The notes under the pieces are model-generated. The model worked only from the letters and a program-made list of their open reading frames with translations. It did not search any database and was not told the DNA's origin. 64,000 nucleotides of DNA from NCBI RefSeq assembly GCF_043951855.1, contig NZ_JBINJW010000014.1:1-64000 (forward strand), in the 5' to 3' direction. Below are positions 43,991 through 53,232 of this stretch, in pieces. A program made the translations under genes and the position numbers. Origin of the DNA: Proteiniclasticum sp043951855. Its GTDB lineage: Bacteria; Bacillota; Clostridia; Clostridiales; Clostridiaceae. The first letter of the stretch is position 1, and each line of letters begins with the position of its first letter.

Positions 43991-45667
43991 ATGAAGAAAA
44001 AGAGAATACTCGCAATAGCCATGGCGCTTGCGGCAGTGATGATGATCACAGCATGCGGAGATGCCGATACGCCAGCAGAAACGCCGGGTGAAACTCCAGC
44101 AGAAACGCCAGGAGAAGAACCGACAGGTGAAGATGGCGACAATGTACTGAAAGTGCAGTTCAACGTGGAAGTGGCTTCCATGGATCCTCAGATTGCTACA
44201 GATGGAACTTCATTTGAAGTCATCGCAGCAGTGACTGAAGGTCTCTACTCCGTAGATGCGGATGGTTCAGCGATTCCAGCCATGGTGGATACCGTGGAGA
44301 AGAGTGAAGATGGACTGACCTATACGTTCAAGCTGAAAGACGCAAACTGGTCCAACGGTACTCCTGTGACAGCAGATGATTTTGTTTTCGCATGGAGAAG
44401 ACTGGTAGACCCTGAAGTTGCCAGTGAATATGCTTTCATCATGGGCGTGGCAGGCGTCAAGAACGCAGATGCCATCGCATCCGGTGAAGTGGCAGTAGAA
44501 GAGCTGGGTGTCACAGCAGAAGATGAGAAGACTCTGGTCGTGGAACTGGATTTCCCTGTACCATACTTTGAATCTCTCATGTCCTTCCCATCCTTCCTTC
44601 CTATGAATGAAGAGTTCTTCACATCAGTAGGCGACAACTATGGAACCTCTCCAGAAACACTGCTTGCAAACGGACCTTTCAAGATCACCGCTTACGAGCC
44701 AGCAGCGACAACCATTTCCCTGGAAAAGAATGCAGACTACTGGGATGCTGATGCTGTAGCACTGGATGGAATCCAGTACCAGGTCATCAAGGATTCACAG
44801 CAGACCATGCTTTCCTATCAGAATGGAGACCTCGACATCGCGACTCTTTCCGGAGAACAGGTGGAACAGTTCATGAACGATCCTGAATTCGTTAATGTAG
44901 TAGCAGGATACCTGTGGTATGTTTCTCCAAATCAGCTGGTGGCAGGACTTGAAAATGTGAACATCAGAACCGGTATGGCCCTGGCTTTCGATAAGGATGC
45001 CATAGCCAACAATATCCTGAAAGACGGATCCATTCCTGCGAACTTCCCTGTACCTACACTTCTGGCCACAGGCCCAGATGGTAAGGACTTCAGAGAAACC
45101 GCCGGAACCTACCTTGAAACCGATAAGGCGAAAGCTGTGGAATACTTTGAAGCAGGTCTGGCAGAGCTAGGCGTTACAGAACTTACCTACACCATGCTTG
45201 TAGAAGACACTGAAGCTTCCATCAACGTGGCACAGTTCCTGCAGTCCGAATGGCAGACAACTCTTCCAGGACTCACTGTAGAACTGCAGACCATGCCAAA
45301 GAAGAATCGTGTGGAAAGAATGCAGGCTGGAGACTACGAGCTTGTTCTGACAAGATGGGGCCCAGACTATGCGGATCCAATGACTTATCTTGACATGTGG
45401 ACCACAGGAAGTTCCAACAACTATGGTTCATGGTCCAGCGCAGAATATGATGCCATCATCGAAGATGCCAAGAAGGGCGACCTTGCTCTTGATCTGGAAG
45501 CCAGATGGGAAGCACTGAAAGACGCTGAAAAGATTGTCATGGACGAAGCAGTCATCCTGCCTGTATACCAGAAGGGTGATGCGGTCATGGTAAGAACCGG
45601 TGTTGAAGGCGTTGAGTTCCACTCCGTGGGTATCAACAGAGTCTTCAAGAACGCAACCAAAAACTAG
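43991..45667 (+). CDS. oppA: Oligopeptide-binding lipoprotein OppA (system 2, normal order)
   Basis: 558 residues. The signal ends ITAC with Cys22, followed by a Pro/Glu/Thr linker and the mature start NVLKVQFNVEVASMDPQ. The body is family-5 (GLTYTFKLKDANWSNGTPVTADDFVFAWRR split across domain I). The normal C-terminal end is SSAEYDAIIEDAKKG ... ILPVYQKGDAVMVR ... INRVFKNA. This conventional order is the reference that shows the first OppA of the window to be permuted. AAGGAGG precedes the ATG. A hairpin after the gene probably lowers expression of the permeases relative to OppA. Confidence 0.93.
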   Translation: MKKKRILAIAMALAAVMMITACGDADTPAETPGETPAETPGEEPTGEDGDNVLKVQFNVEVASMDPQIATDGTSFEVIAAVTEGLYSVDADGSAIPAMVDTVEKSEDGLTYTFKLKDANWSNGTPVTADDFVFAWRRLVDPEVASEYAFIMGVAGVKNADAIASGEVAVEELGVTAEDEKTLVVELDFPVPYFESLMSFPSFLPMNEEFFTSVGDNYGTSPETLLANGPFKITAYEPAATTISLEKNADYWDADAVALDGIQYQVIKDSQQTMLSYQNGDLDIATLSGEQVEQFMNDPEFVNVVAGYLWYVSPNQLVAGLENVNIRTGMALAFDKDAIANNILKDGSIPANFPVPTLLATGPDGKDFRETAGTYLETDKAKAVEYFEAGLAELGVTELTYTMLVEDTEASINVAQFLQSEWQTTLPGLTVELQTMPKKNRVERMQAGDYELVLTRWGPDYADPMTYLDMWTTGSSNNYGSWSSAEYDAIIEDAKKGDLALDLEARWEALKDAEKIVMDEAVILPVYQKGDAVMVRTGVEGVEFHSVGINRVFKNATKN

Positions 45668-45696
45668 TTTACTTCTAACCCTATATATTTAAAACA

Positions 45697-45750
45697 AAAG
45701 AAGAGTGTGACGCTGTTTGAGAACACATGAAAATACAGCGTCCTTCTTCT
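45697..45750 (+). terminator. Attenuating hairpin between oppA and oppB (system 2)
   Basis: GACGCTGT (45709-45716) pairs with ACAGCGTC (45735-45742), and flanking AGAAG/CTTCT extends the stem. The tail is CTTCTTCTGTTT. Confidence 0.55.
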
Positions 45751-45784
45751 GTTTACCGAGCTAATTCTATGAGGAGTAGTGCTT

Positions 45785-46726
45785 ATGAAAAAGTATATTT
45801 TAAAACGTATCGGCATCTCCGCATTGACGCTTCTGGTCATTCTTTTTATCCTTTTCATCATGCTGGAGCTCATGCCGGGCTCACCGTTCAACGATGAAAA
45901 GCTGACCGATGCCCAGAGAGCCATCATCAATGCGAAATACGGCCTGGACAAACCGATGTTTGTAAGATTCTTCAATTACCTGAAAGCCATGGTTTCCGGG
46001 GATTTTGGTGTTTCCTACAATATTTCGAAGAACACACCGATTACGCAGCTTCTGCAGTCAAGACTACCCCTTTCCTTGAGAATCGGTGGTCAGGCAGTCT
46101 TCATCGGTACCATCATCGGGATCGTACTGGGGCTCATCGCTGCAATCAAGCACAATACGATTTTCGATACGCTGACTACTGTTATTTCAGTTCTGGGTGT
46201 CAGTCTTCCTTCCTATGTGTTTGCCATGGCGCTGATTTATTCCATGGGATTCAAACTGAAGTGGTTCCCGCTTCTCTATGAGATCGATGCGCCCTTCGAG
46301 TCGACAATCCTCCCTACAGTGGCGCTGAGCATGTTCACCATTGCCACGGTGGCCAGGTTCACGAGAACGGAAATGCTGGAAGTGCTGGGGTCAGACTATA
46401 TGCTTCTTGCGGAAAGCAAAGGAGTGGACCAGAAAAGACTCATTTTCGTCCATGCACTGAGAAATGCGCTGATTCCGATCATCACGGTACTGGCACCACT
46501 CATTGTCAGTCTCATGACGGGAAGCCTGGTCATCGAGAAGCTGTTCTCCATTCCGGGTATCGGCTCTCTCATGGTTACAGCCATCCAATCCAATGACTAT
46601 AACGTCATCATAGCACTGGCCTTTGTCTACAGCGTCATGTTCATCGGCATCATGCTTGTGGTGGACATACTCTACGGCATCATCGATCCAAGAATCAGAC
46701 TTGCAAAGGAGGATCTCCATGAATAA
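45785..46726 (+). CDS. oppB: Oligopeptide ABC transporter permease OppB (system 2)
   Basis: 313 residues from ATG 45785 (GAGGAG upstream; GTG 45779 is too close to it). Start KKYILKRIGISALTLLVIL, then ELMPGSPF, six helices, EAA loop DYMLLAESKGVDQKR, and end YGIIDPRIRLAKED. It overlaps oppC by 8 bp. Confidence 0.93.
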   Translation: MKKYILKRIGISALTLLVILFILFIMLELMPGSPFNDEKLTDAQRAIINAKYGLDKPMFVRFFNYLKAMVSGDFGVSYNISKNTPITQLLQSRLPLSLRIGGQAVFIGTIIGIVLGLIAAIKHNTIFDTLTTVISVLGVSLPSYVFAMALIYSMGFKLKWFPLLYEIDAPFESTILPTVALSMFTIATVARFTRTEMLEVLGSDYMLLAESKGVDQKRLIFVHALRNALIPIITVLAPLIVSLMTGSLVIEKLFSIPGIGSLMVTAIQSNDYNVIIALAFVYSVMFIGIMLVVDILYGIIDPRIRLAKEDLHE

Positions 46727-47774
46727 TCAGACGATAGAATTTAAGCCGGACGATTTTGAGCTGGTGAGAAAAGACCAGGATGATTTCGTGGATGAAACCT
46801 ATGCGAAGGAATCCTACTGGAAAGACATCCTCATGAGATTCGTGAAGAACAAGGGTGCCATCTTCGGCCTGATCTTCATCGTGCTCATCATCATCATGGC
46901 CGTCATCGGACCGGGTATGAATGAATACACCTTTGATTCTCAGATCATTCAGCACCAGAATCTGGCACCGAGAATAAAGGGCATTGAAAGCCTGGGCATC
47001 GGTATTTTTGATGGTGCGGAAACCATGAACACCTCCACAGGTGTTGTGGAAATCAATAAATATGTGGACCCTGAAAAAGAAACGGGTCTGGAAGATACGT
47101 ACTACTGGTTCGGCACAGACGTTCTGGGCCGTGACATCTTCACAAGAACCTGGACAGGAACCCGAATCTCCCTCTACATTGCTCTTGTGGCAGTGCTGGT
47201 GGATATGATCTTCGGTATGAGCTATGGCCTGATCTCCGGCTACTTCGGTGGCAGGGTGGATATGATCATGCAGAGATTCTCTGAAGTGCTCAACGGTATT
47301 CCGACACTGGTTCTCGTAACGCTACTTATCATCGTCATGAAACCGGGGCTCTTCACCATCACCCTGGCTCTGGCCCTGACGGGCTGGATCGGGATGAGCC
47401 GTGTGGCAAGAGCGCAGGTGCTGAAGCTGAAGGAGCAGGAGTTCATTCTGGCCTCCAAGACGCTGGGTGCAAAAGATTTCTTCATCATCTTCAAGGAGAT
47501 TCTGCCCAACATCTTCGGTCAGCTGATCATCATGTCGATGTTTTCCGTGCCCAACGCCATCTTCACCGAAGCCTTTCTGGCCTTCGTGGGACTTGGTGTA
47601 CCGGCACCGAATGCCTCCCTGGGATCGCTCATCAGTGATGCCTTCAAGTCCTTCACCACACATCCTTATATGATCGTGTTCCCGGTGATCGTCCTTGCTG
47701 TGATCATGCTGAGCTTCAATCTCCTGGCAGACGGTTTAAGGGATGCTTTTGATCCTAAAATGAAAGAAATGTAG
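46719..47774 (+). CDS. oppC: Oligopeptide ABC transporter permease OppC (system 2)
   Basis: 351 residues from ATG 46719, fixed by AAAGGAGG just upstream. Cytoplasmic N-terminus of about 45 residues, an extended outside segment after helix 1 with WFGTDVLGRDIFTRTW, EAA loop EFILASKTLGAKDFF, and end GLRDAFDPKMKEM. Confidence 0.93.
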   Translation: MNNQTIEFKPDDFELVRKDQDDFVDETYAKESYWKDILMRFVKNKGAIFGLIFIVLIIIMAVIGPGMNEYTFDSQIIQHQNLAPRIKGIESLGIGIFDGAETMNTSTGVVEINKYVDPEKETGLEDTYYWFGTDVLGRDIFTRTWTGTRISLYIALVAVLVDMIFGMSYGLISGYFGGRVDMIMQRFSEVLNGIPTLVLVTLLIIVMKPGLFTITLALALTGWIGMSRVARAQVLKLKEQEFILASKTLGAKDFFIIFKEILPNIFGQLIIMSMFSVPNAIFTEAFLAFVGLGVPAPNASLGSLISDAFKSFTTHPYMIVFPVIVLAVIMLSFNLLADGLRDAFDPKMKEM

Positions 47775-47783
47775 GTGAATGTT

Positions 47784-48863
47784 ATGCAAAAAGAAGTTGT
47801 ACTGGATATGAAAAACCTGTCCATCTCGTTCAAGACATCAGCCGGTGAGATCAAAGCCATCCGTGGTGTGGATTTCACCCTGTACAAAGGTGACACCGTC
47901 GCCATCGTCGGTGAGAGCGGCAGCGGAAAGTCCGTTACGGTAAAGGCCATCATGGGTATTTTATCGGGCAATGAGACCATCAACAGTGGAACCATTGATT
48001 TCACCTACAGAAGAGGAGAGGAAGTCATCCACGAGGACCTTCTGAAGCTGTCCAAGAACCAGATGAGAAAACGAATCAACGGAAAAAGAATCGCCATGGT
48101 ATTCCAGGATCCCATGACGTCCCTGAATCCCACCATGTCCATCGGAGCACAGGTCATGGAGGGCATGATCTACCATTACAGTAAAAGCAGGGAGGAAGCG
48201 AGAAAGAAGGCCATTGAACTGCTGGATCTCGTAGGTATTCCTGAACCGGAAAAAAGAATGAAGAACTATCCGCATCAGCTCTCCGGCGGCATGAGACAGA
48301 GAGTGGTCATCGCCATTGCCCTGTCCTGCGACCCGGAAGTGCTGATCTGTGATGAACCCACCACGGCACTGGATGTGACCATCCAGGCGAAGATTCTGGA
48401 ACTGATCAAAGACATTCAGAAGAAGCTTGGCATCTCGGTCATCTACATCACCCATGATCTGGGTGTTGTGGCCAAGGTGGCGGATTATGTGGCAGTGATG
48501 TATGCCGGAAAGTTCATTGAGAAGGGCACCACGGAAGAGATCTTCTTTGATCCCCGTCATCCCTATACCTGGGGCCTCTTATCAGCCATTCCGAGTCTGG
48601 AAAAGACGGAGGAATCTCTCTATGCCATCCCCGGAAGTCCTCCGAACCTTCTGAATCAGGTGAAGGGAGATCCTTTCGCACCGAGAAATCTGTATGCGCT
48701 GAATATTGATTACAGAGAAGAGCCGCCCATGTTCAAGATCACTGATACCCATTATGCCAGCACGTGGCTCCTCCATGAGGACGCACCGAAGGTGGACATG
48801 CCTGAGCAGCTGAGAGCAAGAATCGAAGTCATGAGGAAGGAGGTCATGGAGAATGGAAAATAG
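47784..48863 (+). CDS. oppD: Oligopeptide ABC transporter ATPase OppD (system 2)
   Basis: 359 residues from ATG 47784 (TAGGTGA upstream). Walker A is GESGSGKSVT, the signature is LSGGMRQRVV, Walker B is VLICDEPTTALDVT. The C-terminal extension has no cysteine cluster, unlike OppD of system 1, so the two importers belong to different branches. It overlaps oppF by 11 bp. Confidence 0.93.
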   Translation: MQKEVVLDMKNLSISFKTSAGEIKAIRGVDFTLYKGDTVAIVGESGSGKSVTVKAIMGILSGNETINSGTIDFTYRRGEEVIHEDLLKLSKNQMRKRINGKRIAMVFQDPMTSLNPTMSIGAQVMEGMIYHYSKSREEARKKAIELLDLVGIPEPEKRMKNYPHQLSGGMRQRVVIAIALSCDPEVLICDEPTTALDVTIQAKILELIKDIQKKLGISVIYITHDLGVVAKVADYVAVMYAGKFIEKGTTEEIFFDPRHPYTWGLLSAIPSLEKTEESLYAIPGSPPNLLNQVKGDPFAPRNLYALNIDYREEPPMFKITDTHYASTWLLHEDAPKVDMPEQLRARIEVMRKEVMENGK

Positions 48864-49779
48864 AAAACCGCTCCTTCAAGTACGAAATCTGAAGCAGCAC
48901 TTCAAGGTTTCAAGAAAGTTCTACGTCAAGGCTGTGGACGGCGTCTCCTTTGACATCTATCCTGGGGAGACCTATGGCCTTGTGGGAGAATCCGGAAGCG
49001 GTAAATCCACCATCGGACGTTCCGTCATCCGGCTCTATGAACCTACAGGAGGAGAAATCCTCTTCAATGGTATGGATATATCCGGAAAGCTCGACAAGGA
49101 CACCAATAAAGCCCTTCGCATGAACATGCAGATGATCTTTCAGGATCCCATGGCCTCACTGAATCCAAGAAAGAAAGTACTGGATCTCATCGCTCTGGGG
49201 CTGGATATCCATCATCCGGAGATGAAGGCGGAGGAAAGAAAAAAGAAGGTCTATGACATCCTTGATCTGGTGGGCCTCTCCCATGAACATGCCAACCGTT
49301 ATCCCCATCAGTTCTCCGGTGGACAGCGTCAGCGTATCGGCATCGCCAGAGCGCTGATCATGGACCCGGACCTGGTCATCGCCGATGAAGCCATCAGTGC
49401 GCTGGATGTATCCATTCAGGCCCAGGTGGTGAACCTTATGAAGGAGATTCAGCAGAAGACCAACATCGCCTATCTCTTCATCGCCCACGACCTGTCCATG
49501 GTGAAATACATCTCAGACAGAATCGGCGTACTGCACTATGGTCATCTGGTGGAAACAGGCACCACGGATGAGATCTTCTCGAATCCGGTGCATCCGTACA
49601 CGAAATCGCTTCTGTCCGCCATTCCCCATCCCAACCCCATCACGGAGCGGGACAGAAAGGCCATGAACTATGACTATGCTTCCAGTGGCATCGACTATAC
49701 CAAGGGCACCCTGACCAACATCGGAGGAACCCATATGGTACTCGCCACGGAAGAGGAACTGGAAAAGTGGACAAAATAA
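48853..49779 (+). CDS. oppF: Oligopeptide ABC transporter ATPase OppF (system 2)
   Basis: 308 residues. Walker A is GESGSGKSTIG, the signature is FSGGQRQRIG, and Walker B reads VIADEAISALDVS, with Ala in place of the more usual Pro after DE. The C-terminal extension lacks the cysteine motif of system 1. It ends the operon before an 18-bp terminator stem. Confidence 0.92.
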   Translation: MENRKPLLQVRNLKQHFKVSRKFYVKAVDGVSFDIYPGETYGLVGESGSGKSTIGRSVIRLYEPTGGEILFNGMDISGKLDKDTNKALRMNMQMIFQDPMASLNPRKKVLDLIALGLDIHHPEMKAEERKKKVYDILDLVGLSHEHANRYPHQFSGGQRQRIGIARALIMDPDLVIADEAISALDVSIQAQVVNLMKEIQQKTNIAYLFIAHDLSMVKYISDRIGVLHYGHLVETGTTDEIFSNPVHPYTKSLLSAIPHPNPITERDRKAMNYDYASSGIDYTKGTLTNIGGTHMVLATEEELEKWTK

Positions 49780-49837
49780 AGATCGATCCGGACAGCTGGA
49801 TAAAAATGCTGTAGGAGTTTACAGCAGAAAAAGCAAG

Positions 49838-49884
49838 AACCGCCATGGAACCAGAAATAAGTCTGGTTCCATGGCGGTTACTTT
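49838..49884. terminator. Very strong bidirectional terminator
   Basis: Perfect 18-bp stem (AACCGCCATGGAACCAGA at 49838-49855 with 49862-49879), 6-nt loop, then ACTTTTC. It lies between convergent oppF and the EamA gene. Confidence 0.85.
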
Positions 49885-49912
49885 TCTATGCAAATCAATT
49901 TCCGGTGTTTCC

Positions 49913-50785
49913 TTATTTTGCGTCCGTGGAGGCAAAATAGGTGCCGATGATCATGATGAGAAGGGCGATGATGAAGGTGAGGGAAGGAACTTCCAGAAAG
50001 ATCAGCAGCGACAGACCTGCGCCGATGAAAGGAGCCACAGCATAGTAGGCACTGGTCTTGGCGGCCCCTAGATGCCTCTGAGCATAGACATAGAGGTAGA
50101 TGCTCATGCCGTAGGCAACGAAGCCCAGCAGGAGTGTAAGGGCGATGTAGAGGATATTCGTTGTGGTTTCCTTCAATGCCAGGGAAATGAGAAGAGATCC
50201 CAGTCCCGAACCGAACCCTTTCAGGATGACCACCTGAAGAGGATCCTTCACGGAAAGCTTTCTTGTGATGTTGTTCTCGAAGCCCCAGCTTATGGAAGCC
50301 AGAAGCACAAGCAGAGAACCAAAGGAAAAGGACAGATTGGAGAAGTCCTCCACGGAGAGAAGGATACTGGAAACGGTGATGAGACCGATGGCGATCCAGA
50401 GCCTTTTCGTGATGAACTCCTTGAAGATGAATAAGGCGATGAGGGAAGTGGCCACGATTTCGAAATTATTGAGAAGGGACACTGTGGCCGGGGTGGTCAT
50501 GGTGAGTCCCACCATGAGAAAAATCGGTGCGAGAATATCCAGGACAATCATGCCCAGGGTATAGGGAAGCTCTTTTTTTGTGAGCCGCATCTCTTCTTTC
50601 AGTTTCCCCCGCTTATATCTGTAAAATGCGATGATGGACATGCCGATGCCTGCACCAAGATACAGAAGGGCAGCCATCATGGTGGGGGGAACCTCCACAA
50701 GGAGAAGTTTGGAAACAGGGGAAGAGATGGCATAAAGGGCTGCAGCAAGTACTGCATAGAATATGGCGGTGTTCCGTTTTGTCAT
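49913..50785 (-). CDS. EamA/DMT-family transporter
   Basis: 290 residues with ten hydrophobic helices in two EamA halves. The first half starts FYAVLAAALYAISSPVSKLLL, and the second SLLVLLASISWGFENNITRK. Members export metabolites or amino acids; the substrate is unknown. Upstream, AGGAATC lies before the ATG at 50785. It converges on oppF. Confidence 0.88.
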   Translation of the reverse strand: MTKRNTAIFYAVLAAALYAISSPVSKLLLVEVPPTMMAALLYLGAGIGMSIIAFYRYKRGKLKEEMRLTKKELPYTLGMIVLDILAPIFLMVGLTMTTPATVSLLNNFEIVATSLIALFIFKEFITKRLWIAIGLITVSSILLSVEDFSNLSFSFGSLLVLLASISWGFENNITRKLSVKDPLQVVILKGFGSGLGSLLISLALKETTTNILYIALTLLLGFVAYGMSIYLYVYAQRHLGAAKTSAYYAVAPFIGAGLSLLIFLEVPSLTFIIALLIMIIGTYFASTDAK

Positions 50786-50978
50786 AAAAAGATTCCTCCG
50801 TTGACGGCAGCAGCGTTAGCAAAGCAAATGGACGTAAAAATACGGGAGCATTGATGAAATCCCATCCTACAGGATTTACTTCAGTTAGTATAAGAATATA
50901 TCAAAGTCTTTAGATGGTAAAGGTTAAATTGCTATAGGAGGTTCTGTGTCGAGCATGTAAGGACTGAGAAATAACACA

Positions 50979-51009
50979 TTGGAAGTGCAATGTGCTATGG
51001 TTGTATAAT
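50979..51009 (+). promoter_or_regulatory. Likely promoter with dyad before the AbrB-type membrane gene
   Basis: TATAAT at 51004-51009, with a weak TTGGAA 19 bp upstream. The dyad CACATTG/CAATGTG (50975-50994) sits across the -35 side, as an operator would. About 50 bp before the start codon. Confidence 0.45.
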
Positions 51010-51058
51010 ATAGAATAGTAAGTAGAATATAGGTTCAAAACTGGAGAAGAGGTTTATT

Positions 51059-52093
51059 ATGGGATATCTTGCACTGACAATCTTTCTGGCCTTTCTAGGA
51101 GGCTTTTTTCTTCATAAACTGCGCATTCCCGGAGGGATGATGCTTGGGAGCGTTCTGACTGTGGCGGTTCTGAACATCAATACGGATTTCGTCCATATAC
51201 CATCGGAGTTTCGATTCGTGGCCCAGTGCATTGCAGGAGCTTACATCGGAATGAGTGTGAAAAGAGAGAACTTTCCCCGGATGAAATATCTCATCCGGCC
51301 CATTCTGACGCTTCTGGCGGGTCTTTTTGTGACGAATCTGGTGGTGGGGGTGCTCATCTATCTTACAAGTCCTCTGGATCTGCTCACCTCGTTTCTGTCC
51401 GCCGTACCAGGCGGAATCAGTGACACACCGCTCATTGCGGCGGACCTGGGCGCTGATGCAGCCAAGGTCACGGTGCTTCAGTTTGTGCGTCTGGTATCAG
51501 GCCTTGCGGTAGTGCCGCTTCTCATCCGGTATGAGCCCAGAGAAAGTGCAGTGAAGGAGAAGCCGTCTCTCATTGAGAAAAAGGTATCTCCTTTCGGTAG
51601 TGTGAAGCTCTGGTCAGCACTTTTCGTGGCGTTTCTTGCGGGGTACCTTGGTGATATTCTGGGTGTACCAGCGGGCACGCTGATCTTTGCCATGATTAGT
51701 GTGGTGATTCTGAAGATTCTCAAGCTGGAAGTCATGTTTCCCATGTGGTTCAAAAGAATGGCACAGCTATTTTCCGGCGCCTACATCGGCAGTCATTTCA
51801 GTTATCAGGATTTTGCGGACCTGAAGCTGCTTATCCTTCCCGCCCTCATCATGGTGGCGCTGAATATCCTGACCTGCTATCTCATCGGACATTTTCTCGC
51901 CAGGAGATATGAGCTGCCTCTGTCTCAGGCCATCCTTTCCTCGTCCCCGGCGGGCGCATCGGATATGGCGCTCATTGCCTCGGATCTCGGCGTTTCAGGT
52001 TCGGATGTGGCCATGATCCAGATCGCAAGGCTCATCGGTGCGGTATCCGTCTTTCCGCAGATTTTCTATCTCATTTCGAAGTTTCTGGGCTGA
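51059..52093 (+). CDS. AbrB-family (PF05145) integral membrane protein
   Basis: 344 residues with two homologous halves of about five helices. Each half ends with a matched motif: SAVPGGISDTPLIAADLGA (near 118) and SSSPAGASDMALIASDLGV (near 294). The family is often labelled AbrB or ammonia monooxygenase-like, but it is a predicted membrane transporter unrelated to the DNA-binding AbrB. Substrate unknown. It is monocistronic between a minus-strand exporter and the pyr operon. Confidence 0.88.
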   Translation: MGYLALTIFLAFLGGFFLHKLRIPGGMMLGSVLTVAVLNINTDFVHIPSEFRFVAQCIAGAYIGMSVKRENFPRMKYLIRPILTLLAGLFVTNLVVGVLIYLTSPLDLLTSFLSAVPGGISDTPLIAADLGADAAKVTVLQFVRLVSGLAVVPLLIRYEPRESAVKEKPSLIEKKVSPFGSVKLWSALFVAFLAGYLGDILGVPAGTLIFAMISVVILKILKLEVMFPMWFKRMAQLFSGAYIGSHFSYQDFADLKLLILPALIMVALNILTCYLIGHFLARRYELPLSQAILSSSPAGASDMALIASDLGVSGSDVAMIQIARLIGAVSVFPQIFYLISKFLG

Positions 52094-52179
52094 AGAAAGA
52101 GAGCGGAATCCCTGTTTTTAAAGCCCTTTTCATGGGAACGGTTTCTTTGTGAACAATGATAAATAGTTGACATTTCCGG

Positions 52180-52208
52180 TTGACAGGAGAAACAATCCGC
52201 TATAAAAT
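52180..52208 (+). promoter_or_regulatory. Promoter of the pyr operon
   Basis: TTGACA (52180-52185), 17 bp, TAAAAT (52203-52208). A second TTGACA lies at 52167-52172. The transcript would begin just before the PyrR-binding loop. Confidence 0.7.
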
Positions 52209-52226
52209 CTAGAAGAATACTTTAAA

Positions 52227-52244
52227 TCAGTCCCGTGAGGCTGA
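52227..52244 (+). promoter_or_regulatory. pyrR site: PyrR-binding anti-antiterminator loop
   Basis: The leader has TCAG-TCCCGTGAGG-CTGA, a stem-loop holding the conserved PyrR target (AGUCCNGUGAGGCU). When UMP is abundant, PyrR binds here in other Bacillota and lets the terminator form. No pyrR gene is in the window. Confidence 0.88.
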
Positions 52245-52315
52245 AAAGAGAAGAAGAATACTTTATGATCAAGGCAGGAGTCTATCGCTCCGCTTTCATC
52301 TGTTATGGTTAACTG

Positions 52316-52347
52316 ACCTCTTTTTACCGCGGGTAAAGGAGGTTTTT
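52316..52347 (+). terminator. pyr attenuator, overlapping the pyrB ribosome site
   Basis: Stem ACCTC...ACC (52316-52328) with GGT...GAGGT (52332-52343), then TTTTT. The 3' arm contains AAAGGAGG, the ribosome site of pyrB. Formation of the hairpin would therefore stop transcription and also mask translation. Confidence 0.85.
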
Positions 52348-52350
52348 ATT

Positions 52351-53232
52351 ATGGAAAGAAATCTGTTCAGTTTAAGAGAACTTGACATCAATGAAATTGT
52401 TTCTTTACTTGATCGTGCCATGACGTTTAAAAATGGTGAGGTTTCACACTTTCCGGATCGGATCGTGGGGAATCTTTTTTTTGAGCCCAGCACCAGAACA
52501 CACCAGTCCTTTATCATGGCAGAAAAGAAAATGGGGATGCAGAACATGGATCTGTATCCGGAAGGAAGCAGCCAGAAAAAAGGAGAAAGTCTCTACGATA
52601 CTGCAAAGACCTATGAAGCCATCGGGGCAGATGCCCTGGTGATCCGATCTAAAGAGGACAAGTACTATGAAGCTCTTCGCGGAAAGCTCTCCATACCGGT
52701 TTTAAACGGCGGAGACGGAAGCGGAGACCATCCGACCCAGAGTCTTCTGGATCTTCTGACCATCAGAGAAGAGTTCGGAAGATTCGAAGGCCTCAAGATC
52801 CTCATCGCAGGAGACATCTCCCACTCCAGGGTGGCCCATTCCAACATGGAAGTCATGGAGAGGCTGGGCATGAAAGTGTACCAGAGTGCACCAGAAGTCT
52901 TCCAGGAGAAAAAGAGAACCTATCACGAAATGGATGAGGTCATCCGCGACATGGACATCGTCATGATGCTGCGGGTCCAGCATGAGCGCCATGAAGTGAA
53001 ATCCGTGGTGGACTGCGAAAGCTACAACAGGGACTACGGCATGAATGAGAAGAGAATCTCCCTCATGAAGCCTTCCGCCATACTCATGCATCCTGCTCCG
53101 GTGAACCGAGGCTGGGAAGTCACAGATGAAGTGGTGGAATGCGAAAAAAGCAGGATCATGAGACAGATGAGAAACGGCGTCTACGTGAGAATGGCGGTAC
53201 TAGAGAGAGCGCTTAGGGAGGGGAATTCATGA
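52351..53232 (+). CDS. pyrB: Aspartate carbamoyltransferase catalytic subunit
   Basis: 293 residues. It joins carbamoyl phosphate and aspartate, the first committed pyrimidine step. Motifs are FFEPSTRTHQSF (carbamoyl-phosphate site), HPTQSLLDLLTI and MHPAPVNRG. First gene after the attenuator; its end overlaps pyrC by ATGA. No pyrI is present, as in other Bacillota with the PyrR system. Confidence 0.95.
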   Translation: MERNLFSLRELDINEIVSLLDRAMTFKNGEVSHFPDRIVGNLFFEPSTRTHQSFIMAEKKMGMQNMDLYPEGSSQKKGESLYDTAKTYEAIGADALVIRSKEDKYYEALRGKLSIPVLNGGDGSGDHPTQSLLDLLTIREEFGRFEGLKILIAGDISHSRVAHSNMEVMERLGMKVYQSAPEVFQEKKRTYHEMDEVIRDMDIVMMLRVQHERHEVKSVVDCESYNRDYGMNEKRISLMKPSAILMHPAPVNRGWEVTDEVVECEKSRIMRQMRNGVYVRMAVLERALREGNS

